Assembly: GCA_009829735.1 (NCBI GenBank)
Contig: CM020619.1
Span: 2,858,590-2,922,589 of the forward strand
DNA from: Pyropia yezoensis
Lineage: Eukaryota; Rhodophyta; Bangiophyceae; Bangiales; Bangiaceae
Length of the DNA stretch: 64,000 nucleotides
Direction of reading: 5' to 3'
Shown here: positions 10,700 to 21,587 of the stretch, one piece after another
Layout of the letters: each line of letters starts with the position of its first letter
Position numbering within the stretch: the stretch's first letter is position 1
Notes under the pieces: generated by a model
The model's input: only the letters and a program-made list of their open reading frames with translations
What the model was told of the DNA's origin: nothing
The model's database searches: none
Translations under genes and position numbers: made by a program

Positions 10700-13671
10700 C
10701 TGGGGCGACGGGCCGCGCACCCAAGGACAGACGGGGTCTGGGCCGGCTGTTGCGGGGAGGAGCAAGGCAGAACGGGGAGCACGAGGGGGCGGGCGGGGAG
10801 CGTGGTTTGGTGGCGCAGTATGCAAAGAGAGGGGCAGGTTGGTGACGGGGGGGCGGGCCGGCAGTCACAAGGGATAGACGGCACTCAAGGCGTGGGAAGT
10901 TGACTGCGGGAGAGGACAGGAAGCTGGGCGACTGTGGGTTGGGACGAGCGGCTGTGGGGGAGGGGAAGAGCGCGGCCTTCTGGGGTGCGGAGTGCGTTCT
11001 CATTGACGGCGTCGAAGGCGCGCCCGTAGTCACAGCGATGGTCCTGGGCAGTGGCCGTCGTGGCGGGTGACCATGGCTTGATGCGGGCGGCCTGTCCAGG
11101 CGCGGCAGCGCCGCGCGCAAGGGCGGCGCCACCGCTGTGTGGACCGCGCCACCGCAGTGCACCCCCCCCCCTGGCCGAGAGACGGGGCGCTGATTGGGGA
11201 GGGGCGGTGGTGGGGGGGGAGGGGGGGGAGGGGCGCGCCCCCCCCCCCCCCCCACTGCGGCCACACCTCCCTTGGCCCCCGGCCCTCTGCACGCGGCCGG
11301 TGGGGCAAGCGTCGCGCCGCCGCACACGCGCGGCACGGGAGCGCACGCGCGGCACGGGAGCGCACGCGCGGCCGGCCGGCTGGCCAGCGGTACCACACCA
11401 TGATGGACCGACGGCGGGCGCGGCTGGCACGCGACGGCGCATGCCAGTGAGCGGGTGGCGGCGCTCCCTGCCGCCAAGGGTCACAGCGGCGCTTCGACTA
11501 CGAAATACAACGTCTCCCACCCCCCCTTTCAGCTGAGGCAGTAACCACCCCCCCCAACGTCGGGTCGTAACCCGCCCGCGTGTGGCCCGCCGCCGCACGT
11601 GCGGAGCACGCGCCCAGTCGGGCGGAGGCGCGCGCCGCCCGACCGCCCCCCCCCACCCCGGCCGGCGGGGGTGCGGGGGGCGGGGGGTGTCCCTCTCCCC
11701 CGAGGCGCAAGGGCCACAGGCCAACCCTGGGGGGGGGGGGGATGCCGCGGGACCTTGCCCGCGGGCCAAGCTGCGGTTTACTCCCGTTGGCGGGGGGGGA
11801 GGAGGGGACAGAGGCGTACGAAAAGGAACGGGCGTGCCGCCGCCCCCTCCCCCCCCCCTCTTCCCTCCCGTGTGCTGAGCCCCGACGGTCAGCACAGCAG
11901 CGTGCTGCACCCCGCGGGGTCCCACACGCGGAACTGGCGGGGGGTGGGGGGGGGGTCCCCCACCGTGACGGTGGCGGGGGGAGGCAGGGGGACGCGGCGG
12001 ACCCCCGCCGGTGACGAGGACGGCCAGCGGGCGGGCACGCGCCAACGCCACGGCGGCTATCTCCCGGCCCGCGGCGGCCGACGCGGCGGGCCTCGCGGCG
12101 GTTTGGCACGCACCCAGATCGCCCAGCCCATGGGGGGTGGCGTTGAATGGGAGGGGAGGCAAACGCCATTGACAGTGGTGCAACGGGCAAGATGAACGTA
12201 GGGCTCTGTGGCCACCAGGCAGAGGGCCGCCCCCCCCCCCCCCCCCCCCCTCTGGTGACCGCCCCCCCACCCGTGCCGTGTCTTTTCCATTCTGCAGTCA
12301 GGAGGCGGCCATCGCGCGTGCCATTGACGCCCCGGACAACAATCCTGTGACGATAGCTACCGTAGGGAAGCCCGCGCTGCCCACCAACGGTGCCAAGAGC
12401 GGGCGCTCTCCCAGCGGATCTGCGGAGGCTCGCGACTGATGATCAACAGATCAAGTACCCAGCAGTATTTTGACAAAATGGAACAATGGGCGCCGCCCTC
12501 GTAGAATTGGAGACGTACACCCTTTCTGCGTGCGAAAGAAGCTTGTGCGGATTTTCTTGATTCAGCCTTGGGGGGGGGGGGCGAGGGGGCGAGGGCCTGC
12601 GTGCCCCCAGCGCCGCCCCCCAACATGGGGCAGGATTCGCGCGCCTCGACCGCCATCCACTACGCGCGCCCAAGGGGGTCAGATGTCTGGACTCGGGCCG
12701 GCCCTCTGCTGTGTGGTGCGGCGGGGAGCACTGGGTGACATCTCCCCACGCGACGTTTGGCCCGCTTGCAACTCCGTTGCCATGACAGCCGCAGGGCGGC
12801 GGGTGCGCCGCGGGCCTCCCGCCGCCGCCGCGCCGAGTCTTGCGGCCCCCGAGGATGGAGGGGAGGGAAAGAGAGAGAGGAAAGAAAAAAAAAAAAAGAA
12901 AAGAGAGCGCCCATGGACGCCACTGGATCCAGTGCGCCCGCACTCACTGTAGGACGCGGTTGGGACCCCCCTCTGCCAGTCAGACGAGCGCGTCCCGCGG
13001 TTCGACCCGGCGGCCGCGCGGCAGCAGAGCCTCACCGCCGCCGGAGTCGGCCCGTCATTCAGCACCATGGGTTGGAGGCGATGCGGGGGGAGAGGGGGCT
13101 GCCTACAGGCGGAAGAAGCACGCACCGTGGATGACTGCTGGTACCTCCCGCTCTGTGTCCATCCCGGGCTTGGGGGGAGCATTTAAAGGGCGGTCGCCTG
13201 TCCTACGACCTGAACCTCCTCTCGGGACAGACGTAAATACACGCTCGGCACTGCGTTGGTGGGGAAAGCGCGGATGGAGGCGGTGGGTGGGAGGGGGGAA
13301 CGCGCTTGGGCAGCCGGGCGCCTGCGCGCGAGGTGTGTCGTCGGCGACGGCGGCGGCCGGTGTGCGCGTTGCGGCCGTCGGGCGGGGTCCCTCCCCCCAC
13401 GGAATGCCGGTGGGTGGCCGTTGCCACCGGCCCCGCGGCGGCCGCCGGTGCGTGGCAGGCGTCTCGCCCCCACTGCCTTGGAGGACGGATTGGAGGGTGC
13501 GCGACGGGAAAGCGCAGGCAAGGCGCCTCACGCACCACCCCCCCATCGGCGCCCTTTTTTTTTTTTTTTTTGCACGACGTGCCCGCTGGCCGGCGGCCGC
13601 CCCCCGGCCCGCCGTCTGCCCACCCGCTGCCGCCCCTGGCGCCTACCCGCTGTCGGGCAGGCGGGGGCGTC
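10700..13671. other. long intergenic region, no gene recognised
   Basis: About 3 kb separates the divergent bZIP and nicastrin genes. Open frames are present on both strands, but they consist of Pro/Arg/Gly-rich translation of C/G runs, with no motif and no consistent codon bias. Visible features are G/C homopolymers, a short direct repeat of GCGCACGCGCGGCACGG-like units at about 11325-11370, a low-GC patch at 12340-12560, and a T17 run at about 13555-13571 shortly before the nicastrin start. The low-GC patch is the best candidate for regulatory DNA. Confidence 0.5.
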
Positions 13672-16600
13672 ATGGTGCGGGTGCGTCCTTCTCCCCGGCG
13701 CCACCGGCGGGCACCCCCCTGGCGCCCCCGCTGGTCTGCTGTTGCCGTGGCGACCGCCGCCGCTGCCGCCGTCGTCGCTGCGGCGGCCGGCGCCGCGTCG
13801 GCGCTGGGCGGTCGCTCCCGCCCCCTCCCCGCGCTGGCCCCCTTTGCGCGGGTGTGCTGGACGGCCACCGCCGCGCCGTGCGCGCACACGCTGTCCGAGG
13901 CGGGCGCGGCCGGCTGTGCCCAGTGCGACGCGCCCACCCTCGGCGCGCCCGTCAACGAGTACGACTCGGACAGTGGCCTCGAGTCCTTCCTGGGCGTCCC
14001 TGACGAGGACCGGCGGGTGCTGCTCCTCCCGTGGGCGCTCGCGTCGCGGCGGCGGACGGTGGACCGGCTGGTCGAGGCGGGCCGCCCCCGCGTGGCGGCA
14101 GTGCTGGTGGCGGGGGTGGACCCGGCGGGGGGGGGCGTGGCGGTCGGCGCCATGCCCCCCGGGGGGGTCTCCCCGGCGGCGGGGTGGCCCAACGGGGCGT
14201 ACCTGGCCGCCCCCGACTCTGGGCCCCGGTGGAATGTCAATGGGAATGGGGTGGACGAGCTGCTCCTCCCGTTCAACATGTGGGTCCTCCCGCCGGCGGC
14301 GGTCGACGAGGTCCGCCGCCGCTCCGCCCGCTTCCTCGACCCGCCGCCGACCAGCCCGTCGCCGTCGCCGCCGCCGCCGCCGCCGACGCCGACGCCTCTG
14401 CCGCCGCCGCCGGCGGAAGGCACGCCGTCGGCAACGCCGACGGCCACCCCCATGGGCGGGGAAACGCCCCCGGCAGCGGCGTCGCCGCCGCCGCCGTCGC
14501 CGTCGCCGTCGTCGCCGTCCGCAGCGCCCCCCCCCCCCCCCCGACGGGCCCGCCAACCCCATCCGCGTCGGCGTCCCCCCCCGCGGGGGTGCAGACGTCC
14601 GGCACGGGGTACCCCCGGTTTGTCATTGAGACGGCCGGCACGTCGGCGGCGTGCGGCCACGCCACGTCCGCCGAGTGCCTCGGCAATGGCACGTGCGCGC
14701 CGCTGGGGGGCTTCTCCGTGTGGGCCGTCGCGGGGGGGCGGCTGGTGCCCGAGCGGGCGGCGGCGGCGCTGCCGGGCGCCCCCGCCGGGGAGTACGTGGC
14801 GGTAGCGGCGCCCCGGGACAGCCGCGCGCTGGTACAAGCCGCGGGGGTGGGGGCGGCGGCTGAGGTGTCGGCCGCCGTCACCGTCCTGGCCGTCGCGCAG
14901 GCGTTTGGCGTGTGGCACCGCTCCTACTTGGCCGCGACGGGCGGCCGGCGGCTGCCCCGCCTGCCCGTCTACTTTTTGTGGGACGCCGACGCCGCGGGCT
15001 TTGCGGGCAGCGCCCGCTTTGTCCGCGACGTTGCCGCCTTTGCGTGCCGCGACGAGGTGACGGACCGGAGCCGCCGCGCCGACGCGCGGGGGGCCCTCGG
15101 GTGTGCCGCCCCGCCCGTCTGGTCCCGCGCGTTTGAGGCGTTCCGCCGGCCGCCGGGCGACGCGCCGCCGCCGCCGGCGGCCGGCGAGCCCGCCCCAGGG
15201 GCGGGGGCGCCCGCGGCGGCCGAGCCGCCACCGTCGCCGCCGCCGCGGCGGAGCCGGTTTACCCACGTCCTCGACGTTGGCAGCGTCGGCACCGCCCAGC
15301 GCCGGGCGGGCCGCGTCGGCGGCAGCCCCGCCGCCGGCGTCGTGGACGCGGCGGACTTTGTCAACACCCCCCTGTACGTCCACGCGGGGCCGTCGTCCGA
15401 GGGGCTCCGCCAGGCGCTGCTCGGCGCCTTTGCCGCGGAGCGGGTGCGCCCGTGGGTGGGCACCCCCCCGCCGCCCCCCCCGGTGCCCGACGATGGGGGC
15501 GGGGGGGGCGGCGCGCCCGGCCCCGGGGTGGCGACGCTGCCGCTGGCGGCGGCCGCCGACCGGTCGTGGCCGTTCTTCCCCCCCACCAGCGGCCAGTCGT
15601 GGGCGGCGTGGGCGTCCCCGGCGGCCGACGCGGACCTCCCCGACGGCCGCCGCCTCGACGGCCCCGTGGTGGTGGGCCTCACCGACTATGACGGCGCCCT
15701 CCGGTCGACGGTGTACCACTCGCTGCTGGACGTCCTCCCCGCCGACGCGCGGCCGCTGGCAGAGCAGGTGGCCCTCGCCGCCCGCGGGGTGGTTCGGGCG
15801 CTCGTCGCGCTGGCGCTGGCCGACGACCCGCCGGGCGCGCCGCCGCCAGGGGGCGTCGCGCCGCCCCCGCCGGCCGACCCGACCACCCTCCGCCACGCGC
15901 TCGCGCCGGCAACGGTGGTGGCCGCCAACGCTGCGGCGGCGGCGGTGGACGAGGCGACCATCCTCCAGCTCCTCTGCTGCTGGGCCCTCCCGTGGGCGCC
16001 GTCGTCGTCGCCAGCGGCGTTGACGCCGTCGCCGGCGGCGGCGACATCCGCAGCGGCGGCGGCAGAGCAGGCGGCGGCGGCGGCGGCGGCGACCGACGGC
16101 GGGGGGTGCGCCCTCGCGGCAGAGCTGCTGGGCGACCGAGTCGCCGCCGTGCTCGCGCCCGCCGTCCGGGCGTCCAACTGGGCGGGCCCCCACGCGCCCG
16201 TGGCCGCCGCGGCGGCCGCCTCGCCGTCGAGGGCGGCCAAGACGCGGCTGGCGCGCGCCTTCCTCGCCCGCGCCACCGCCGCCGCTGGCGCTGGCGCTGC
16301 CCCCCGCCGCTGCGCGAGCGGCGACGACCGGGCGTGCGCGCCGGTGGGGGGGGTGTGCGTCAGCGGCGCGTGCGTCGTCGGCGCGGTGCACCTGCACGAG
16401 GCGTACGGGCCGGGCATTGCGCCCGTCTCTGCTGCCGCCGCCGCCGCCGCCGGCGCGCCCGCGTCAGAGCTATCGGCCCCCGCCGCGCGCGCCGCCGCGC
16501 TGCTGCCCGCCGCCGCCGGCGCCATGGCCGCCGCCGCCGCCGCAGCCTCCGCCCCCTACACCGTCGTGGACCCGTCGTCTGGGGCGGCGGCGTGGGCGGT

Positions 16601-16844
16601 GGCGCCCACCGCCGGCCTGACCGTGTGTGGGGCGTCCCAGGACGGGAGCTCCCTCCACGTGGCCGTCCTTACCGTTGGCGTTGGCGTTGCGGTGTCGTCA
16701 GTGCTCGCCGCCGCGGGCGTGCGGTACGGCCTGATGGTCGCCGCCATGGCCGAGCGGCAGGCCCGCTGGCGCCGCGTCCGCGGCGGCGGCACGCACGCCG
16801 GGGGGTGGGTGCCCCCCCCCACGGCGGCGGCACGGACAGAGTGA
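13672..16844 (+). CDS. NCSTN: nicastrin (gamma-secretase ectodomain subunit), frame broken in a C16 run
   Basis: Two overlapping frames together give a nicastrin of about 1055 residues (709 in human). The first frame starts at ATG 13672. It has a hydrophobic signal peptide (~residues 22-46), the N-terminal Cys-rich small lobe, and a WNVNGNGVDELLLPFNMWVL segment matching the family's WN..G.G...F..P.FLL. The second frame carries the large lobe: VYFLWDADAAGFAGSARF corresponds to the F.QGE..DYIGSSR region of known nicastrins. PPTSGQSW, GLTDYDGALRSTVYHSLLD and a late Cys-rich loop follow. Near the end there is one membrane helix (VAVLTVGVGVAVSSVLAAAG) and a short basic tail. The frames join in the C run 14527-14542: frame 1 before, frame 0 after, as if one C were missing. 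This may be a sequencing error, a length polymorphism or a real lesion. Nicastrin recruits type I membrane protein stubs to presenilin. Confidence 0.85.
14527..14542. repeat. C16 homopolymer at the nicastrin frame break
   Basis: Sixteen consecutive C residues within a Pro-rich linker between the small and large lobes. The nicastrin-like frame changes by -1 here, which equals one missing or two extra C. On both sides the run encodes prolines, so it is a natural place for a base-count error. Confidence 0.9.
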
Positions 16845-17377
16845 GTGAGGAGCTCAGGGGGCAGGGAAGGTTGCCCGGGTCGGGGGGGGGGGCGGTGGCA
16901 GTGGTGGCCGTGGTCCCAGTGAAAAAAAACAAACAGTGTCTACTGGTAGGTGGAGGGGGCGGTGGCGGTGGGTAGAGGCGGTGGGGGCAGGGGTGTGTCG
17001 ACGACGGGGCGCGTCGAACTGGGGTGCTACGGATCATTCCGTAGGGGATAATTCGTAGGGGTGGGCCTTTTTGAAGAACGACGAGGACCACAAGCAGAAA
17101 TGGACAGAGACGGGACGAGTCCCCGTCACGATCTGCTCTCGTGTGTTCATGCGGCGATCGCGGCCGCGTGACCACCCCTGTCTCTCCCTGCGGCAGTGTG
17201 TCCGTGTTTGTCCCGCCCCCCTCGCCCCCGCCCCCCGGCTCGGGCACATGCCCTCCATCCCCCCCTTCTTTCCTTACTCACCGCCCCCCCCACTCGCATC
17301 GCCTCCCCCCACCCCCCCGGTACTTACACCCCCCCCCCCTCCCACACGGCGGTCGCGTCAGCACGACTGCCACCGTC
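16845..17377. other. intergenic region
   Basis: This lies between the nicastrin stop and the next ATG. It has a G-rich stretch, a short A run at 16921-16929, a near repeat of ATTCGTAGGGG (17036-17048 and 17052-17061) and a C-rich leader before 17378. No gene recognised. Confidence 0.5.
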
Positions 17378-18010
17378 ATGGCAGCGGCGGCCACCCCGAC
17401 CGCGGCCGCCTTCCTGCCCGCCCCCCTCCCACTGCTGCCACCGCTGCCGCGGCGGCGCCCCGCCGGCGGCGGCGGTAGCCGCGGCGAGCTGCGGGCGGTG
17501 GGGGGCGGGCAGCGGCGGGCGCACCGCCGCTGGCCGTTCCCCCTGCGGGGGGGTCCGTCAATGACCGGCAGCGGCAGCGGCGGCGGCGGCGGCGGCCCGC
17601 CCTCTCCCCCACGACGCCCCACCCCGCGGCGGGGGGCCTCCCCGCGCTGCTCTGGTGGTGGGGCTGCCGGCGGCGACGGCGGCGGTGGGGCAGCCGCCGC
17701 CGACGGTGGTGGCGGCGGTGGCGCCGCCGGCGGCGGGCGGGTGGCGCTGGTGCGGCCGCCCGCGACGGCGACGGCGGCGGCCGTGGCGACGGCGGCGGCG
17801 ACGGCGGCGGCGGGCGGCGACGGGGACCCCTGGACGGGGGGGCTCGTGTACGACGGGCGTGGCAAAACGGTGGAGGAGCTGACGGGGGAGGGCGGCGGGG
17901 GGGGGCGGGGGGTGCTGAGCGTCGGCCTCGTCGTCGTTGTTGGCGTGGCGCTGTGGCGGCGGTGGCGGCGGCAGCGGGAGGGGGGGGGGCGGGGCGGGGA
18001 GGGGCGGTAA
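17378..18010 (+). CDS. small Gly/Ala-rich protein with one C-terminal membrane segment
   Basis: A 210-residue ORF counted from ATG 17378; the frame is open upstream but only through non-ATG codons and C-rich leader DNA. The N-terminus (MAAAATPTAAAFLPAPLPLL, then many Arg) resembles a plastid or mitochondrial targeting peptide. The middle is a Gly/Ala linker. The conserved-looking part is the last ~55 residues: DPWTGGLVYDGRGKTVEEL, a Gly spacer, then a single hydrophobic helix (VLSVGLVVVVGVALW) followed by RRWRRQR. This layout suggests a small thylakoid or inner-membrane protein with the basic tail on one face. I do not recognise the family and assign no function. Confidence 0.55.
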   Translation: MAAAATPTAAAFLPAPLPLLPPLPRRRPAGGGGSRGELRAVGGGQRRAHRRWPFPLRGGPSMTGSGSGGGGGGPPSPPRRPTPRRGASPRCSGGGAAGGDGGGGAAAADGGGGGGAAGGGRVALVRPPATATAAAVATAAATAAAGGDGDPWTGGLVYDGRGKTVEELTGEGGGGGRGVLSVGLVVVVGVALWRRWRRQREGGGRGGEGR

Positions 18011-18116
18011 CGGGCAAAAGGGAGAAGAGGAAACAGGTTTCTTTGGAGGGGGGGGGGGGGGGGGGCAAGGGGAGGGGGCGGGGAGGGGCGGCGGTGGGGG
18101 AGCTTGTCGCGCCCGT

Positions 18117-20577
18117 TTACTTTTTGATCGAGTCAAACACGGTGCGGTCCACGTGGACGTCCTGGGAAGGGGGAAATGGAACAGAGGCGCGGGGGGGTGC
18201 GACCGGGAGGCCAAGGGTACACAACCGGGAGGCGAGCGGGGTGGGGGGCGGAGCGGGGGGGGGAGAGGGCAGAGTGCTGGTCAGTGGTGTGTTGCTCCCC
18301 CTGTACAGGACGGGTGGCCGAAACGCGGCACAAGCGGATAGCACAACCGCCACGGCGCGCGTCACCGCGGGACATACCTCCCTCCCACATCCTGTCGCCC
18401 CCCCAGCCCTCCCCACCCCCCTACACGTCGCCCCCCAACGCACATTGGACTGCAGCGTGTAGGTGTAGGCAATGATCTTGTAGCCCTGCACGTCGAGGAG
18501 CACAAACGTTGGCACCGGGGCCGTCAGGTCGGTCACGCGCGGCGCGCCCGTCGCCTGCGGATTGGGCCGGTGTAGTGGGGGGGGGGGGGGGGGGGGGGGG
18601 AGGGCGGTAGGTCAGCAGCAGCGGGGGGCGCGTTTCCAAAAAAGAACAACAAGTCAGTCAGCCGGGCTCGTGTGGCCACGGGCAGAGGCACTGGCGCCCC
18701 ACGGGGGTGGCCCCATCCCGTCCGCACCGCGCAAGGCCGCCTTTGCGCACCCCCACGAGGCCCTTCACGACCACAGCCCATCCGCCCCCCCCCCCCCCCC
18801 CACCCCCCGCCACAAAACACTCCCGCCCCCCCCCCATGCCACAAAACACTCCCGCCCCCCCCCCCATGCCAACGCACTGTGCCAGGGTCAACGAGCAGCC
18901 CCCGCCCCGCCCCCCCGCCGCTCCTCCGTCCGGCCGCTTTGGACTCCTCCCCCCAGCCCAGGCCGAGGCCCATGCCCCCCACCCCGCCGACGCCCCCCCC
19001 CCCCCACCACCGCCACCACCGACACCGCCGCCGCCACCACCGCCGCCGCCACTGCCGCCGCCCGCCACGAGGCGGACCGCGTGGCCACCCCCCCCCACCA
19101 GCACGTCCACGCCCATGTCCCGGCGCATCCCCTCGGCGGCAGCACCACCACCTGGTGGCATGGACGCGGCGCCGGTGCCCATGACGCCAAACGTCAGGGA
19201 GCCAATAGGCACAATCAGGCGGTCTGGCAGGTCCAGCTGGAGGGGGAACGGTGGCAGGGATAAGAGATGGGCCAAGACGCAAGAAGACGGTAAGCACGCA
19301 GAAGCTCCCGTCGTGCCTGCCATCAGTTTCCTGACCGTACGAGCTCGTACAAAGTAGCCAGATGGGGGGAGCACCTCGCAAGAGGTTAAACGCTCTTGGT
19401 GTGCGTCAACGGCAGCCATGGCGCACTCAAAAAGACTCGGCAAGAGTCACATCAGCACCAGAGCGGGTGCAGGGAGAAAACGTACCTCGTCCATGTCTCC
19501 CCGAACGATATATACACGTGGGCACAAGGACCGCAAGTAGGCACCCATCTCATCCGTGCAGAGGTTTCCCTACCGTCAAGCAGCACAAAACGGAAAGCAA
19601 TACAGGATACAAGAAAAAACAAATGGGGCGCCAGCCCAGTGGGAGCAACAAGAGTAGCGACACCGTGCGAGCAGCCAGGGTGTCAGTCCTCTCGTCACCA
19701 CCCCGACCCCCCCTTCAGCGCCCCACACAGCGGCAGCCGGCACGCCCGCCAGCCGCTCACACACCGCACGGCGCCCAACCACCCCCCACCACCACACAAC
19801 GCGCTGCCGCAAAACACACCGTACACAACACGACGTGGATGCGGCCGGCCACGAGGAGGGACCGGAACCGGGCGGGCAGGGACGGCACCCGGTGGGGCAC
19901 TGTAGTGTAGGGAGCAAAAAAAGGCGACCATAAGAAGGGCAGCGTAGGGAAGGGCAACGCAGGGCAGGAAAGGACAGGGCACGGCAGGGCAGGATAGCCA
20001 GGCACGCATGCAGCAGGAGAGACGGGTCGCGCGGGAAGCGTCGTCAGCCGCAGGGCACACCACACGGGGAACCAGAGGAATCTGGCAGAAAAGACAACAG
20101 ACAGTGTCGTACCCGGCGGGGGCTCACACGCACGCGCGCGGGAGCGGCGGCCAGACGCACCGTGAAAGTCGCCAATGACCAAAACGAGCTGTGCAGGCCG
20201 GAGTAGCAGCGGAATAAAAAAAAAGAGGGGGACGGGGGAAGCAGACAAGGGAAGGAAAGGCCGCCGAGAAGCGCACATAGCAGACCTCCCCCGAAAGGAG
20301 CGGGTGTCAGTCCCCCTTCGCCCGCGTGGCTCGAGAGGCATCGTGGAAAGATACGCAAAGCAAGGATGCCGCGACAGGTACAAGTGGCAGGCAGCGTTGC
20401 CGCCGCCCCTAGCGTGAAAAAACTCGCTGGCGCTCCAGGCTACCGCCGCGGGGGCCACCACACGCCGTCTCGCGCCGCCACCCCGCCCCACGCAGCGCGG
20501 ACCGCCGACCGCGGGGCGGCGGCGACGGGAGTAGCCAACCATGCGGCGGCGGCAGGGCACAGCAAGCGTACCACCAT
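18117..20577 (-). CDS. VPS29: VPS29, retromer subunit, about seven exons
   Basis: Minus-strand exons assemble into a VPS29-like metallophosphoesterase fold. Proposed exons: 20577-20572 (Met-Val, tentative), 20188-20161 (LVLVIGDFH), 19899-19820 (VPHRVPSLPARFRSLL, LCT), 19569-19486 (GNLCTDE, VYIVRGDMDE), 19236-18878 (LDLPDRLIVPIGSLTFG to LLVDPGT), 18554-18444 (ATGAPRV to FVLLDVQGYKIIAYTY) and 18161-18117 (DVHVDRTVFDSIKK, stop). Order and content follow animal and plant VPS29. Introns are 249-383 bp with 5' sites fitting GTRYGY and AG acceptors. VPS29 binds VPS35 in the endosomal cargo-recycling retromer. The exon ending at 18878 changes frame in its Gly-rich part at a 13-base C run (18993-19005), either an error or a hidden intron. 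The histidines of the usual HGH motif are absent, and only one His of GHTH remains. Confidence 0.85.
18993..19005. repeat. C13 homopolymer at a VPS29 frame change
   Basis: Thirteen C on the plus strand (G on the coding strand) inside the Gly-rich insertion of the fifth VPS29 exon. The upstream part (VDVLVGGGGH) and the downstream part (LLVDPGT) are in different frames, and the change most simply falls here. Confidence 0.6.
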
Positions 20578-21100
20578 GGTGCGGCTGGAAGAAAAAGAGC
20601 AGGCGCGGGGAAGGAAGAGGTAGAAGAACAGCGCGGCCCCCCTCGACCAGCAGACGGTGTCGGGGATGGCGCCCCCCTCCCTGGCGGTGGATACCGCGGC
20701 AGGCGAGGCGGGGCGCGTGGTGGCAGGAGCAAGACGCACCCGTCTCCCCCTCCGAAGGAGTCACGCATCTTGGGACAGGCCCCTCTTGTAATTGACTGAA
20801 CTACTATCCGAAGACACGTTCGAAAGAACGCCCATCAGGGGACACTTTCGACCATTGAGACACTTGCCACAAATAGTTTTGCTCTCGTGTACGGCTTTTT
20901 AGTGCTTGACAACCCATGTGTGGTTCGAGTGGTATAGAGTCTAATGTAAGGAAGATGAAGCGGGAGCCACGGCCTTCGAACCGACCGGGCAATCGCACAG
21001 AAGGTGGCCGTCGTCCGAGCGCACCTAAGCACGAGTGTATCCAAAGAGTCCCACTTGTCTTGTCCTCCCGACTTCCTCCTCGAACCTGGATGCGAGGGAG
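20578..21100. other. intergenic region upstream of VPS29
   Basis: Contains the presumed VPS29 promoter. GC falls clearly between 20780 and 20960. No gene was recognised and no convincing TATA box was seen on the minus strand. Confidence 0.45.
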
Positions 21101-21254
21101 CGTATATATAGGCGCGGAGCCGCTCGCCACACGCACGCACACGGCACTCCACACCCCACACGGACAGCAAGACACAACGTATATATAGGCGCGGAGCCGC
21201 TCGCCACACGCACGCACACGGCACTCCACACCCCACACGGACAGCAAGACACAC
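21101..21254 (+). promoter_or_regulatory. tandemly duplicated 77-bp TATA promoter module
   Basis: Two near-perfect direct copies, 21101-21177 and 21178-21254. Each starts with CGTATATATAGGCGCGGAGC, so TATATATA boxes lie at 21103-21110 and 21180-21187. The rest of each unit is CA-rich (ACACGCACGCACAC, CCACACGGACAGCAAGACAC). The second box is about 90 bp before an ATG, a normal eukaryotic distance. The near identity shows the duplication is recent or maintained. Confidence 0.75.
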
Positions 21255-21273
21255 AAAACAAAACAAGCACACA

Positions 21274-21324
21274 ATGCAGCGCGAGGATTCAGCGTCACTC
21301 ACCAGCGCGGCCGGCATGTGCTAG
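21274..21324 (+). CDS. 16-codon ORF below the duplicated promoter
   Basis: ATG at 21274 follows an A/C-rich leader directly downstream of the second TATA unit and ends at TAG 21322-21324. The peptide (MQREDSASLTSAAGMC) has no known motif. Its position right before the transposon region suggests either an upstream ORF or the first codons of a gene cut off by insertion. Support is only positional. Confidence 0.3.
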   Translation: MQREDSASLTSAAGMC

Positions 21325-21587
21325 CGGGGCTGATGATATGTGATGGAGCCGTGCGATTGGCCCATCACGTTCCATCACATCACAACGATGGAGCGCCGTC
21401 ACGAAATTGCCAATATGGAACCCACGTGGCATTGTTGTCAGCAACAATCATAACATTCGGAACCGTCTGGAACCGCGTGGCCGCATCGGATGACAATGGT
21501 GACGTTAGCCCCGTCAGGCACGGATTCACACCATGCTGTACATTGCAAATATTGAATACAGCCAGTATCCAGTTATATGCGCCCCGG

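Noticed and set aside
10885..12270. 461-codon minus-strand frame in the intergenic region
   Set aside because: No motif. The sequence is a translation of C/G runs and several other frames are equally open.
13203..16397. 1064-codon minus-strand frame over nicastrin
   Set aside because: Arg/Gly-rich mirror of GC-extreme coding DNA. The plus strand has clear nicastrin motifs, signal peptide and membrane helix.
21101..21254. CRISPR-like or satellite array
   Set aside because: Only two adjacent units without spacers; the TATA box points to a promoter duplication.
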